Assembly: GCA_963978905.1 (NCBI GenBank)
Contig: OZ022259.1
Location: 28,931,994-28,995,993 of the forward strand
Source: Trichostrongylus colubriformis
Lineage: Eukaryota > Nematoda > Chromadorea > Rhabditida > Trichostrongylidae
Reading direction: 5' to 3'
Length of the DNA: 64,000 bases
The notes beneath the pieces are model-generated. The model made no database searches and had not been told where the DNA came from. It was given only the letters and a program-made list of their open reading frames with translations. The translations under genes and the position numbers were made by a program. Shown piece after piece: positions 1 to 46,542 of the stretch (within the stretch, counting starts at the first letter, position 1; the number at the start of each line of letters is the position of its first letter).

Positions 1-1104
1 ATTATCTAAATACTTCTACATCCCTTTTCGTATCATATCCTACTTCGTAATTCTTGCAAGTTGGCTATGATACTAATTTGTACTGGCATTTGAGATCAGC
101 GAGCGTAAGCGTGCAGCCGTGTGTACTAGCAAAGCATGAGTGGCATTAAAGCTTCGATTTGCCATAGAAACGCACAGCCACACCATTGGGAACACGGCCG
201 ACAAGTCCTTTAAGTAATTACTCTCTCTACGCTTATCAGCTGATTCGTCACAGGTCGTCTAGGGAGCGGTGGGTACGGTAGGGCACGGCGGTTGCCTTCT
301 GAAATCCCTCTACAGATCACTTTGACATTAACAAAAAACACCGATTAGTTAAAGGGGACATACGTTAGGATTGCACGCTTCTAAGAAGTCTTCGGTAATT
401 CATAATCACGCTTCATTCCCAGAACGCTTTCACCCACTGGATATCATTAATGTGCAAGTGTTCCTATTACATAGTTTAGTTTCTACAATATCTGAAGTAT
501 TTCTTTCGCATATGTGCAGCGGGAGCTCCTTAACTCGGCAAAATCCGAGATTTCGTCGTCTTCGTTCACATGCTTGCTAAGGTCCGTTCACTCTGGGTGT
601 CTGAGAGGAGATATTGAGTGGTGTTCCTTAACAATCCGTTTTTTTCGGGTTCCCAACAGCCTTCGTTTCCAAGGGCCAGGACGTGTCATTACCACTTCAT
701 CCCTTCTGGAGGCCGATTCGAGGCATGAAAAATGACACCTCGGATCATAGAAGCGTCGTCCCTTTATCACTTCCATGAACCAAAGGATGAGTCCTTAGAA
801 AACTTCCCACGAGAGATCTACCACACAAGCTGACTCTGCTGTTTGAGCCGTACCCTGATGCCACAGGTGCTCCAAAGCGTCTTATGCCGACTGAAAGCTT
901 CATATTCTCATTACGGAATGGTAAGCCTCAGCCTGCTCCCTCTCCTGCTTCTAGAAGAGCATTCCTAATTATATATTTGCTATAATTATATTATATGCTA
1001 TAATTATATATTAGACCAGTTGGCGGGCGCACACTACTGTGCGCGAAACACCATGTGCGTCAGTAGGTCGGCCTGTTGCTCTTTTTCTTGAGGACGGAGT
1101 ATTT
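1..1104. other. Upstream non-genic DNA with an old dispersed repeat
   Basis: No convincing exon was found here. About 514-910 matches, in reverse complement and with many differences, the stretch 26222-26640. Both share a GTTCACTCTGGGT core followed by similar sequence for several hundred bases, so this is an old dispersed repeat copy. A short AT-rich run lies at 968-1010. Confidence 0.5.
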
Positions 1105-2075
1105 CAGTGCACACCCAGCCCACCGTGGGCGGAGCTTAAATTAGTCCATGTGTGGTCTTCACTTCTTGTCCCATGTTCTACCCATCCAAACTTGTCCCTA
1201 TCTCCACAGGTCGTTTTTCATGTAACGTCCAAGCTCCGCCCACCAATTTAAATGCTACGCCCACTGTGCCCTGCATTCTTCCCTGACCTTCAGAAACTCA
1301 TCCCTGACCTTGATCCATCTTCTCCCTATGTTTGGGGCACATTCGAACACAATCAACAATTTTTGAACATTCCACGACAGCCCCGCCCATTATGGGCGGA
1401 CCTTAACTTGGTCCATGTGTGGTCTTTACTTAGTGTCCCATGCCCTACCCATACCACATTTGTCCCCATCTCCACAGGTCGTTTTTCATGTAACGTCCAA
1501 GCTCCGCCCACCACTTTAAATGCTCCGCCCACTGTGCCTGCATTCTTTCCTGACCTTCAGAAACTCATCCCTGACCTTGATCCATCTTCTCCCTATGTTT
1601 GGGGCACATTCGAACCCAATCAACAATTTTTGAACATTCCACGACGACCCCACCCATTATGGGCGGAGCTTAACTTGGTCCATGTGTGGTCTTTACTTAG
1701 TGTCCCATGCCCCACCCATACCGCATTTGTCCCCATCTCCACAGGTCGTTTTTCATGTAACGTCCAAGCTCCGCCCACCACTTCAAATGCCCCGCCCACT
1801 GTGCCCTGCATTCTTTCCTGACCTTCAGAAACTCATCCCTGACCTGAATCCATCTTCTCCCTACGTTAGAAGCACGTTCGAACGTAATCAACATTTTCGG
1901 GCTGAAAGCCAAACATTCCAGTGCACGCTCCGCCCCCGTGGGCGGAGCTTAATTTGGTCCATGTGTGGTCTTTACTTCCTGTCCCATGCCCTACCCATAC
2001 CACACTTGGCCCCATCTGCACAGGTCGTTTTTCATATGATACTTAATTTCGTGACAGACGGAGGGACAGACGCCT
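1105..2075. repeat. Satellite-like tandem repeat, 266-276 bp unit, about 3.5 copies
   Basis: The anchor GTCCATGTGTGGTCT recurs near 1145, 1411, 1677 and 1953, giving spacings of about 266, 266 and 276 bp. Each unit carries a CGCCCAxxxTGGGCG inverted motif, a second CTCCGCCCAC box and a run ending in TTTTCATGTAACGTCC. Open frames through it, the longest 189 codons, persist because the units are similar. They resemble no known protein and differ in phase between units. The array ends near a GACAGACGGAGGGACAGACG stretch at about 2050. Confidence 0.85.
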
Positions 2076-4675
2076 TAGCGCTTTATATATAGTATGGATT
2101 TTTTGCCCTGGTGCTATTATTTCATTCATTATCCTCTTTTTTGCCGCCGCGAGCGAAACTGCTCTTTTTTGGCACCCCCTGTAAAGTGAATTGAATTGAA
2201 TTGCATATGAATATCAAAAAAAGCCGATATGGAAATCAGCACGAAGTGAAGATATATACCTCGCAAGTCACTGTGTAAATTTAATCGCATTGAAATGCTG
2301 CTTCAAATCTGAATGGGCGTCGAATGCATGGTGGACTCCGAAGAGGTGTTACTCACCGCTGAATGCTTCACCTTTTTCTTTTTGCGCAAGCACAATAATT
2401 ATAAGTGTTGCACAGAATTCCAAACGAAATCCTAAAGATATGTAGGGTGTATGTTGGGCTTAGCAATGTAATGAATTATTTTTTTGACTTGTGTCAATTG
2501 CTGATTTTCGCCACAGCCCTCGTTGTGAACGTTGATAAATGGCCATGCTTGAATATGCGATATAGCTTCTTTTGTGAGAGGGGTCTTGTGGATCCTGTTT
2601 GGGTCAATATACACTGATCAGGTTTCAGTTATGAGCTAGTGCGCTTCCCGTTCCTCCCTGCCTCTCCACTCTGGTATGTACCTTATTCCTAGAAAACTAG
2701 TGACCTTTCTTCTGGGGTGAGCACGTTGAGGAATTTGGAGTTGTTTGGTACATATTTGTATGACCCCTCGTAATGCTCGCCTCGTACTTTACTTCCAACC
2801 AGGGTTGTAGTGTCATTGGAAAGCTATTTGCCCTCAGGCCACTGCACGTCATTCGCGGTACAAGACAGTGTTGCTGTCTTCCAACACAAGTTTTGTACAA
2901 ATTAGAAGTTCTCTTCTGGTAATCCAACTTAAGACGTGCCTTCAGTCGTTAATACCAGTTATACACTCTTGTAAATACTATCAATCCTACATAATCACAG
3001 AAGAATCTCTGGATTGATATTATCACTGACTCGTCCGATGAAGAGACAAGACGAGTGATTGCCTTTGACCTTCCCCTCCTTTTTTCACTCTTTCTTATTT
3101 TTATAGTTCTAACTTCTATCCTATTGCACACCTTTTAGTTTTCTTCCTTAATTTTTACATCGCTTTTTCCCTAGTTCACCCTAGTTTCTCTCTTTTCTCC
3201 CCTACTTCCTCCTGATGCGATGTGAAAATTGAGGGCGAAAAATATGTTTCGCCTTAGAGGTTAAGTACGAACCACTGGAGTAGTTCAATGCTATTTGAAG
3301 ATCTGGAAAGCGGGTAGTAGCGAACCTCCAATAAATAACGAATAATTTTGCTCTAACTAAGATAACCTACCAAGAGTACGACACACAGCGAGGTCCTGAC
3401 GTCGAAGTCCAGTTCATTGGTAACAATCTTTGAGACATGGATGACGCTTATCTGGCGGATTTCACGATTAAAGAGATTCTCCATACATAGAACCGAGCGT
3501 GACGTCGAGATCGAGATTCACCACGAGCGAGAAAATTTTTAAAAAATGTACTTGCTGACATCCTCTTCCTTCTCCCAAACAGTTCATATGTGATTTCCCC
3601 ATTCTGAGAGGTACTTTCGCTTCAGTCTGCCCGTAAGCAGTAATGATCCCAACTCGCGAAAATGATTACTCGCCTATGGTTATTTAGTTTCGCTTACGTC
3701 GACGTTTGTGATTTACAACGTTTTTACTTTTCTATCCTGTTAATCATTTCCTTCCTCTCGTTCTCGAACATCACTCCAAGGCCCTGCTCGCCCTTATCGA
3801 TAGTAAGAGGCCTCATAACAGAAGCATTATAGACTCCTTGTTCTTCTTCATGTTCAGTTTAGTCGCTCACCAAGTGCAGCGGACAGCAGCAGTGCCATCG
3901 TCGTGATATTTCTACCTTGACAGCCCTTATCGTGCTTCTTTGTATTTTCAGTAGGGCACCCGATTTTTCACTCATGCACTTCAAATGCATTTCTATTGCC
4001 AACATCTCAGTTATGATGGATTTTACCCAATCGAGGCTTAGTTCAAATAATACCACATCACACTCGAATGCCGTTTGGAAACAACGTGTCTGGCGCATCC
4101 CAAAAGACAAAAGTTCGCTAACAGAAATTATCTAAGCGTCTGCCGTTGAAGTGTTAGCCAGAGTTGAATTTCAATTGTGGAGCATTTCCTCTTTAAAGCT
4201 TTTCATGGATATTATGTGTCGAATCGGGTTGCGTCGAACCAGCTGTTTTTAAGCTTCCGGTTGCGAAGCAACGCTCGTTCAACCGTTTAAGAAGGTACTC
4301 TACCATACTTTAATTGCGAAAATTCCATATGCATTGGTTACTAGGAAAAGCTTAGCGACTTTGGTGTTTCAGCAAAGAGCATTGGTAAGGGATTCGAGGG
4401 ATAGTATAAGGAGTACTTCTATGGTTTCTATGGAGATTGTATAGATGGAAGTAAACAGTGATAAGGTGGGAAATCTATGTCTTGTAAGTGAGAAAGAAGA
4501 GTAAGAGATGTAAGGTCGAAGCGTTTTGTCTGACGTAGAAATATAGAAGGAGAGCGGGATGAGCGGCGCACGCTGAAATTGCTCACATACTTATCGATAT
4601 GAGCTGTGGCCCGACCCTCTTGATCAATACCGTGCAAATGTCTATTTTTAAATGTGATATTGAACGGGTTGGGGC
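2076..4675. other. No recognised gene or repeat
   Basis: Read on both strands. I see only short, uncharacterised open frames and pyrimidine-rich stretches such as 3120-3210. Nothing here can be supported as a gene. Confidence 0.4.
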
Positions 4676-4902
4676 TGATTGGTCGAATTTGCTTCGCGGC
4701 GCCGTCAGTACGAGTCGTTTGAAATTCCGCTCAAGACGCATTGGGCTGGTACTGTACGGGACCTTCAAAAATTGCAAGTTGGAAGCTTCAACCTTTAAAG
4801 GTCCCTTATGGTACCAGCCCATTGCATCTAGAGCGGAACTCCAAACGGCTCGTACTGACGGTGCCGCGAGTGAGACGCCGCGAAGGGAAAATTCGACCAA
4901 TC
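4676..4902. repeat. Foldback (inverted repeat) element, half copy at 36990
   Basis: The left arm, about 4676-4771, and the right arm, about 4798-4902, are imperfect reverse complements. GATTGGTCGAATTT near the left end pairs with AAATTCGACCAATC at the right end, and GGGCTGGTACxGTACGGGACC pairs with its complement near the centre. A half copy lies at about 36990-37115. This looks like a non-autonomous foldback or MITE. No transposase is visible. Confidence 0.7.
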
Positions 4903-5018
4903 GACCACACTCATATTGAACGACAAAGACGCCGTTAATCGCGTTGATTAGAGAAATTGTCCGAAGCAATCTAAGTCTTTCTTTTATCCACATATTTATG
5001 TTACATTTGCTCACTAAG

Positions 5019-5290
5019 GACCGCATGCAAAGTTTCATGATCATATGCAAGAATCCTTTGAGATAGAGCCAAAGGCTAGAGAGCTGGGAAGCAAAGAAGC
5101 GACCGTGCATGGTAAGAGACGTAGAGTAGGAAGCAAATCAGCATTGGGCGCGAAATTTGAACTGCGCTCTGGCCGCTGACGGCTGCTCAAATGTGGCGAC
5201 GGGAAATGTGGCGGGAATTCAAACGAGTTGCTCTTCTTCCAGTTTCTCGATTTCTGCTTTGGAATGTTGATTGGAAAAAAGGGAAATTTC
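5019..5290. repeat. Dispersed repeat related to the GCATGCAAAGTTTCA TIR family
   Basis: It starts with a CCGCATGCAAAGTTTCA-like end and continues with a segment containing TTGGGCGCGAAA. It aligns in direct orientation with 6950-7235. The initial end matches the terminal repeats of the elements at 38493-38790 and 61021-61303, but I could not find the opposite end. It is therefore a truncated or diverged copy. Confidence 0.55.
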
Positions 5291-6662
5291 TTGGTTTTTT
5301 CTGGGTTCTGTTCATGTAGTGTATCTATTAGAGTATCTCCGAAAGGAATTAGATGCGTAAAAATTCCATGAACCATTCCTTAATTCTCTCAGAGTGGTTA
5401 CGCACTCCACTTCCCGTCAGGTCTGGATGCGCTGGGTGAAGGCTAGGACACATGGTCAGTAGGTTCGCCAGGTCACGCGGTTACCATGCCCTTCCCTTTA
5501 ATGTGTCTCTGTAGCATTTTTAATCAGAATATTTTCAAAAGCGAATAGACCATTGTACGAATATCGTAATGAGGAGTGGGTGTCACATTCGATGTTAACA
5601 GATTGGATCCCATCGTAACCATGGAAAGCTTTACTCTGATTTTTGAGCATTATGTCATGGTAGCATTACTCAGTCATGAATACAGCGGAATAGACTTGTA
5701 CGGAGTCTGAAAAACTTATGTCACCCGACTAGGGCTAGAAGCTGCCACAGAGTCACAGACCCAGGACAAAATCCTTGTGTCCCAACCTACACCAGAATAC
5801 GATGAAATGGGCCTCGATCGATATACGATCAGCTTTTTTGATCCTTTGCGAAAGTCTAGGACCACAAATAACCACCCAAAAGAATGGACCTGGTTTGTGT
5901 CTGATTAATATACGGGCGATGGCTGCGCCTTATGATATCATCTCCGTCCTGTTTTTAAACAAGAAGCAAGTACTGATTATGAAGAATAGATGAAAATGTT
6001 GCACCTATGATGTGTTGCTTATCTTCTCATCCTGTTTTTCCCCTTCTTATCTTTTTTCTTTTGAGTAGAAGTGTGATTGCCTATTTGTATTCATTAGCTG
6101 TGCCTTTGCCGTTAAAATGTAATGAGTGAAATGCTCGTCCTTGCTAAAGCGATTTGGCACGCTCCCCACGTCCCCGTTGCTGCTGGGATCGTAGAGGCGA
6201 CAAATGAGGCTAACCTGCACGTGCGCCAGCAGCCCTTCCTGCCCCGTCTTTCTGATGAATTTGATGTTAATATGTATATCACTCACGGGCATGGTAGTTT
6301 TCAGACAATGTTCATCATTACAACCTTTTGGTGCGGTATATACCCGAGCCTCCTTTGAAGAATACTTCAAAGCAAGGTGTACTGGGCCCACCAGTTGGAG
6401 AAGGGACTTATTTGCCAAGTTGGAACCAAGATGAGGAAGCAGGAATGGGTGGAATATGCAACGTTGTGTAATATTCGTGGTAAATCCAAATATTAAGGGA
6501 TGTATTGAAGAATAAAATGGATGTGGTTGCTCCATATGGAGTGCCGAATCGAGCTATTGTGAAAAACGACAGTGAGAAAACAAAATGGAATTCGCGCGAC
6601 TGTAAAGAGTAGACCCCTGTGCTGGATTTCTGTGTTAGACGTCATCTGGCACATCCTATGGT
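5291..6662. other. No recognised gene
   Basis: Open frames on both strands at 6047-6535 overlap one another and carry no family signature. They lack a convincing exon pattern of acceptor, phase-consistent coding and donor. Confidence 0.35.
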
Positions 6663-6772
6663 AAACTCATCGAACGGGACATGTGGATGAGAGATGTATG
6701 GCTATGACACGCAGCACATGATACGTATCACAGCCGCATATCACAGATTCACATGTCCCGATCAATAAGTTT
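6663..6772. repeat. 110-bp imperfect foldback
   Basis: AAACTCATCGAACGGGACAT at the left pairs with ATGTCCCGATCAATAAGTTT at the right with few mismatches, and a perfect TGATACGTATCA lies near the centre. The shape is that of a small MITE or a hairpin-forming repeat. Confidence 0.65.
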
Positions 6773-6949
6773 CGGGGAATACTACATCTATGAGAGTGTG
6801 CCGGTTGGCCTAAGGCCCGTAGTTACCAACCAAAAGGAACCTTTCACCTCGAACTACCACCTCTCTAAATCTCATTGTTCGAGGGTATCGCCCACGGCAA
6901 TTTTAGTCTCTCCGTTATCCTCATAATTATGAAATATTCGCTTACTCAC

Positions 6950-7235
6950 GGCTGTCATCTGCAAGGTTTCACGCTCATATACAAGAATCTAATTGAGATA
7001 AAGCTCCCTAATGTAGCGGATGACGCGTTGGAGCGTCCGAGAGGGTGTGGACGAGAAGAGGCGACAGCCATGTGGTTAGGGACACAGATTGAGGAGCAAA
7101 CAAACACTGGGCGCGAAAATTCGAACTGCGCGTAGCTGTCGGCAGCTGTTCAAATCTTGTGGCGGAAATTCGAGAGAGTTGTCCTTCTTCCAATTTTTGA
7201 TTTCTGAACTCGAATAGAGGAAATTTCTCAGTTCT
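6950..7235. repeat. Second copy of the 5019-5290 dispersed repeat
   Basis: In direct orientation to 5019-5290, it shares the initial TGCAAGGTTTCACGCTCATA-like end, an ACTGGGCGCGAAAATTCGAA core and a GAGAGTTGTCCTTCTTCCAA-like segment. Differences are scattered, so it is an old copy. Confidence 0.55.
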
Positions 7236-9605
7236 CTTTGTGATTCTGTTCATGTAATGCTTGTAGCAGAGTGATTTCGGAAGAACCCTAGCCACTACCC
7301 TCTCTTCCCGAACACATTTATTATCTCTTGTGCTTTCTTCAAAAATAACCGAGTCAGTTAAGTACCAGTTGAGCAAGTACAATGACTAGTTAGAAGCGGA
7401 ACGTGACTGGTAGTACCATGACGTGATATGATTCCGTCTCAAAAAGGAACGACAAAAAAATCCTCCTGTAATTGAGTCTGCCTTACCTAATGTGGCTCCA
7501 ACTACAATTGCGCGCGGCCAAACACCAGGTGACTGGTTTTTGGGTTGCTCTCACCCCTATTGGTTGGTTGTTCGACTTCGAGTTAGTTCCAAAACGTGAG
7601 TACTGAAGCGTGTTGAAGTTGTCATCGCACGCACCGGTGCTTTGTGCTAGTTTGCCCAGAACACATAATTTATTCACTCTATGCGATTATCTACGCAAGC
7701 AAAAATGCTGGGAATGAAAGCAATTACAGAAAATGCACTGCCCGCATTGTGCAGAACCTTCGACTGGGACAAAAAAAAACAATAGAAGTCGTTTCATAGT
7801 ACACGGTAGACGAGAAGGTTGTTATTCTTAGTCTCGAAATGAACTAGTCTGGCAGAATTTTCCAAGAATCTACTCACTTCTTTCAATTCACTCAGTTTTT
7901 CTAGGACCTGTTGTGCTCTGACTGGTTTCATTATCTTTTCCAAACAAGAGTATAAGTTCAGGTTGCAGTACGGATGGTATGCCATAACCACACTTGCTGA
8001 GACCCTTGGATGCAAACCCATTGGCTCTCAAAACCAAGTTCATAATTGATATAAATAATTGCAATCAATGCATAGCATCGTGCAGTACTAGATGTGGAGC
8101 GACACTGTAATTGCATCCGGTCGAGAGGACTCACAATGACACCACATACATTTCATTTGACGCCTAATATTAACTGCTATGTACCGAGAACTCATGAATT
8201 TTTTATGGGTTATCCTGTGTTTATAATCTTACACTTGTAAAAGGGGGAGCGAGGAAGACTGCCGACGTTTCCTAATTCGGCCATTTTGATTTGATCACAT
8301 TTTGATCACATTTTGAGCCGTCTACAGGCTCTTTATGGAGATAATACCGTAGATATTTGATGATACAGAAATGTAGAAAAGTATGTGAAGAAAGTGTCGA
8401 GTAAACTCTTAAGTAAGTATATCCCTCCCTGAAAATATCTCGTGGAAGCTTCAAGTATCAGAAAAAATTCCTCTTTTATTGGGATAGATATTCATGATTT
8501 TCTTTTCGTTGAAGGACATTCCATTCATGAATCGATTTGATTTTAACTTCTGACCGCAGTGATGGATCACTACTGTTGTGACATTACTGTTATAATATAT
8601 CGGACAGGTTCTATTTCTTGAGCAAGCCTTCCATTCGACACCTTCATTTCTCTTCGTTTTAAATATTTGCATCTCGATAATGACTGAGTTATCGTATCAT
8701 GTATCATGTTGACAGGACGACTTTCACTTTGCAAGTTCAGAAAGTAGATGTGGAAAATCGATAAGTCACCTTAAAAGAAGTTGAGTTTGTACTTTGTGTT
8801 CAGTAATAGTAAAAGTATGCAATCGCACGGAAATCAAAAGTTTTTTATCATTTCTTACCTTTGTTCTTTGTAGCGTTACATTTTACACATTATTTTTCAA
8901 CTTTTTATTCTATGGCTTTGATATATCTCAATCTGAACATTAAAACTATTTACATACCACAAATGCCTGAAACTGAGTTTTTGGCAAATCCCCTGTTACC
9001 TCTGCTGTGAATTGGCCGTGTGATTACAGGGGTGATTGTGGCCTCCATGTTGTCTTGACCCACTTCGAGTGTCCTGTCACAACCGGGGGTGATGAAAATT
9101 TCCATTTGTTTGTTCCTGACGGAACTCCAATAGGAAATAGAAAGAATTCAAAAATGGCAGTTGTGAGCTCGAATGTATGAACCAGTGATGTCTTCGTATC
9201 ATGAGAATCTCAGATTGGACGAGTTTTCTTGTTCCGAAACTCACTTCGAGTTTCCCTATGTATCTGAGAATTTCCGGCAAGAAATATGGAGAGTTACATT
9301 CATTCCGATCCCGAATGTTTCGTACATTTATGCCCCTATTGTACAAGTGTTTTAATATTTTTTCTTTTTTTCGGTATTCCTTCAGCTTTGAAGTTTGACT
9401 ATATGCAAATCAAAATCGAAGAACACATGGTGCGCAATAAATAGTATCAAAGGCTCATGAAGTTTCGTGATAGCTCATGGCTCATTGCCTGGCCAATTAT
9501 CCAATCTACGATGTAGGGCAGAGACTGATACTCACTGAAGGAAAAGCAAACAGTATGTATGAGCAGTAAAAATAATGTTCAGATTATTATGAAAGTGTTT
9601 TGCAG
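7236..9605 (+). other. Upstream region of rbf-1, nothing definite
   Basis: No exon with a recognisable product was found. Because the first coding exon begins 5 bases after a splice acceptor, the promoter and any outron must lie in or beyond this stretch. No TATA box or other promoter element can be placed with confidence. Confidence 0.35.
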
Positions 9606-9606
9606 A
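9598..9606 (+). promoter_or_regulatory. rbf-1: Likely SL trans-splice acceptor of rbf-1
   Basis: TGTTTTGCAG ends at 9605, and an ATG follows at 9611. A strong acceptor a few bases before the initiator codon, with no coding sequence before it, is typical of spliced-leader trans-splicing in nematodes. A conventional 5' UTR intron is the alternative. Confidence 0.6.
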
Positions 9607-9610
9607 TCTT

Positions 9611-42994
<33,384 letters not shown>

Positions 42995-44058
42995 CGAAAT
43001 GGGAGTGGTGGTGGTGCTCTTCACGTTGTCTTCCATCTATCCTCATTTTTTTTGGGATGTGATGTCATTCTCTTAGGCTGATGTTCGAACGCTCTTTCTT
43101 TTGCTGTTTTGGACCCGATCTGTATTAATTCCTCTTCTGCCGTTTTCTTCCGTTAGATGACATGGTACTAGAAACCTTATTCAATTCACTTTCGGGTTTT
43201 CACAGCCCTATCATGACCACATTTAAAATTTGTCGATCAATCGGTGTTAGAACGGTACGCGATGAGGTTTACTCCTAATGTTGGTGGATGCTCCGCCTAT
43301 AGTATCCGATTTATCTCCTAAGTCATATCGCTCTATTTATAAGCTAATCTGTGTATACCCGTTATATGCTATAATATATGTCGTGATATGAAAGTATGAT
43401 TGATCAATAGTTGGAATACTGGTCTTTTCTGTGAAACGGTGTAAGCATACGCATGCGAAAATTCCGGCAGAATTAAAACATTTTTAATCAAGAAATGTGT
43501 TAACAAAAGCGCTTCATAATAAATTTTGTTATATCAAGCAGTTGTACATTACGATAGTGGCGATACATATGCAAACCTACTCGATTCTGATTGTATCTAT
43601 TTCGAACACATTTTGGCATTCCAGCAAATATTCCACATCGCGGCATGGTCATGGGTGCGAGCTCAGCAATAGTTGGGTTTGAAGGCACCCGGGACAGGAA
43701 GAGCAGAGAGACGACAAGGGCCGAAATGATGACAAGCGCGCGTATAATTGACGCACGGCCCGATAGGGATAAGAGAGTCGTGCACGAGTCACGACCAGGG
43801 TCAAGCGTCCAGCTGAGGAAAATTCTCAACAAATACGACCGCCCTTCCAAAGGGCGTCAATACGACCCCCCCCCTTACTTCTGTAATTGTTAGTTTTGAG
43901 GTGATGTGTACCCATTCCAGAACATCCAGCAAAGCATTAAATCCAGATTCCAGCACAACCACAGCAAAACAAGTAGAAAATGGGCGAATTTATGAAAAGA
44001 GGTGTTTGTAAGTATTGAATTTCACTTCCTCAAAAACACAAGAGCTTAGATGAGTGAA
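42995..44058 (+). other. rbf-1 3' flank with gag-tail relic
   Basis: A possible AATAAA signal stands at about 43517, some 520 bases after the stop, so the 3' UTR may reach there. At about 43780-43870 the + strand reads SRPGSSVQLRKILNKYDRP, similar to a stretch of the gag relic at 46000-46542; it is an old repeat fragment. Confidence 0.4.
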
Positions 44059-44284
44059 CGGGTCAAATAAAGTCGGGGGGGAGACGCAATTTTGCGTCAA
44101 CGTTTCACCTACGTCAAAGCTTCTTTCCCTCCCTAGGCTTAGGTTAAAGCAGATGAAACCTATGCTCTGACAGATGCTTTTTCATGTAGGAGAAGGGGAT
44201 ATCAATTTTAACCTAAGCCTAGGGAGGGAAAGGAGCTTTGACGTCGACGCAAAATTGCGTCTCCCCCCGACTTTATTTGACCCG
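44059..44284. mobile_element. 226-bp foldback MITE
   Basis: CGGGTCAAATAAAGTCGGGG at the left and its complement at the right, followed inward by GACGCAATTTTGCGTC, TTTGACGT and CCTCCCTAGGCTTAGGTTAA in mirrored order. Arms are about 85 bp with a spacer of about 60 bp. Confidence 0.85.
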
Positions 44285-45999
44285 AGTGAACCACTTTTGT
44301 CCCCCCTCGGCATTTCTACAAGGGCCAATATTGCTTTAGACCATCAAACGGATCTATATGACGAAAGAAAAAACAGAAAATATGACGAAAAGGACGCGAG
44401 TGAAGTGCTACGCAGTTGAATTACGCTTAGCTGAGTATTGGACGTGAGAAGAACATCAATACGGGTCAACAACGCACGCATGTGACTGTTTGGTGAAGCA
44501 ATGAGTGGAAATCAAGCGCGCCTACCCATCGCCCGGACAAAATGGGGGGTTTTTCGCCAGAAAATAGCAGAGAGATTAGCTCTTTTGCGACTGCACTTGT
44601 ACGCAACGTGGTCATCTCGCCACCAACAGTTCCGACCAACAGTTCGAGTTAGTGCTGACATAGTACTGGAAATATGATACCGCAATTTTTAGTCATATTT
44701 TGGAAGAAATAAGAACATGCAAACTAAACCTTGAAGGATAAAACGATGAAGCATCGTTATACTTTAATCGCTTTTCACGTTAAAGTTAAAGCTTCCTAAT
44801 CAAGGAAATGCGCCATGTACTTACCTCTATTAGAAAGAGAATAGAAAAATTGCAATTATGTATTCGTACTACACCGAGCTCTTACAAGGGCATTAATTGG
44901 TATCGAAAAGCGACTATTTTCCTAGTCTATGTTTGACGTCACTTCGTGCTAGTAATTCGAAAAGGATCTTCTGCTCCGGCTTTGCACTCTGAATGCGATT
45001 CGAATTGAATCCTATGTCTATGAATAGGGTTTTCTTCTTCAAATTAGGACTTGAAGGCGAAACGCTTGGAAAAAAGTAGTGAGACGGGTATGGATCACTC
45101 GTCGAAATCCCTCAGTTTCTGTAGAAATAGATGCTCGCTCGTATCACCATCGTACACCGAGCGCCTCAGAGCAACCTTTTCAATTGCACACACCCATGAA
45201 TAGGCGTCCAGTCGAGAGAGTAACGACATCATTTCAAAATCTATTTTTCGACAGAAATTCAGCAGTTTCGGTGGGTGATGTACACCCGTCTGACGGCCTC
45301 CTTTAAACCTCTTCCCTTCGAGTCTTGATTCAAAGAATGATTGTATGAAACCACCAAAGTGTGGTTGAAAAAGAAAATCGTGACGCGGAATACAAATGCG
45401 AAATACATAATACGTTCTTTTTCCAATCTAGAAGTTCAACACTTCATAGAACCTAAAATATGTACCCTCTGAATGATAATTATAGGGTGCTAATAATTTC
45501 AGAAGAAAATGTCTATATGAATAATAGCATTGATTATGGAACGACGTATTACATACAACAAAAATCTATGGAGTGGAATTCTCTTATCGGAGTGGACTAC
45601 AGAACCCTAAGAGAGAGCTTCAAAACTACTTCTGCTTATAAATGTTCCTATAACGTAATTAAGAAGCGAGCGTTAAAGGAGGCCCTGTTCACTAATGAAT
45701 TGGAGTTGGAGTCAGGAGGATTGGATTCCCCGAAACAAAATCACTCCCACTGAGTCAATAAGAGAAGAGACAGCGAAAAGAACTGTAGTGTTAACGGACA
45801 AACGAATCACGACAACAGATATTGAAAAAAAAAACGGCGCGCACATTTCAAACCGGTTAAGGGCAGAGTGCGGCTGCGACGCGGCGATCACGATGGAGCG
45901 CGGTATCTTCCCCATGCTAAGCTCGGACATTTTCAAATACTTCTGTGAACTGTTTTCCTTGTAACTCCCTTAGACCTATCTATTGGCTGCTTGCTTTCC
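44285..45999. other. No supported gene
   Basis: AT-rich. Frames at 45460-45753 and 45695-45964 overlap and show no motif or convincing splice context. Confidence 0.35.
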
Positions 46000-46542
46000 C
46001 TAACGGTTTCGTAGTTCTCGATATGGGCTTAAAGTTGAGGAAAATTTTGAAAAATTTCGAAGTGTTTCATTCAAAAGGTCATAACTTCCTTGAAACTTAA
46101 TCATATGTGTTCGGTCCTGAGGTCTGCGAGGTTGCCGCTTTCGAATGACAATCTGAGCTATGCCATTTCTTGAGGACGAAAAAAACCTTAAGAGAAGCCA
46201 GTGTTTTGGGGGCTCGTATTTTTCGAAAATTTTCTTCAACTGAACGCTTAATCCTGGCTCTAGTTCTCGCAACTCTGCGCCTGCTATGTCGCCATGCGCG
46301 TGTCTGTTGTTAAGGCAGAAAACGGCATGATGGTCGCGTTCGCTGCATGCCTGCAACGCTGTCTGCACTTCACACTCTTCTTCGCCGTGATCGTCGCCAC
46401 AAATGAAGCATGTCCCGTTGTTTGCATGGGTTTCGGACCTTCGCCTCAAGCTTGTGTCATTGGGGCAACCTGAGAAGAAATTCAGTTGCGCGCAGAAGAA
46501 GCAGCGTGCGCGTCTAGAAACTTCTGCCGATTGCCGAGGCAT
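46000..46542 (-). pseudogene. Possible retroelement gag remnant with Cys/His knuckles
   Basis: A 180-codon frame containing CFFC, CFICGDDHGEEEC and further C/H pairs (CSERDHHAVFC), spaced much like the paired knuckles of nematode BEL/Pao Gag. The tail LSVQLKKIFEKYEPPK resembles 43780-43870. No protease or RT follows, so if real it is a relic of a different family from the intact element. Confidence 0.35.

Noticed and set aside
45460..45964. Two overlapping + strand frames as a gene
   Set aside because: No family signature, no good splice sites, AT-rich composition.
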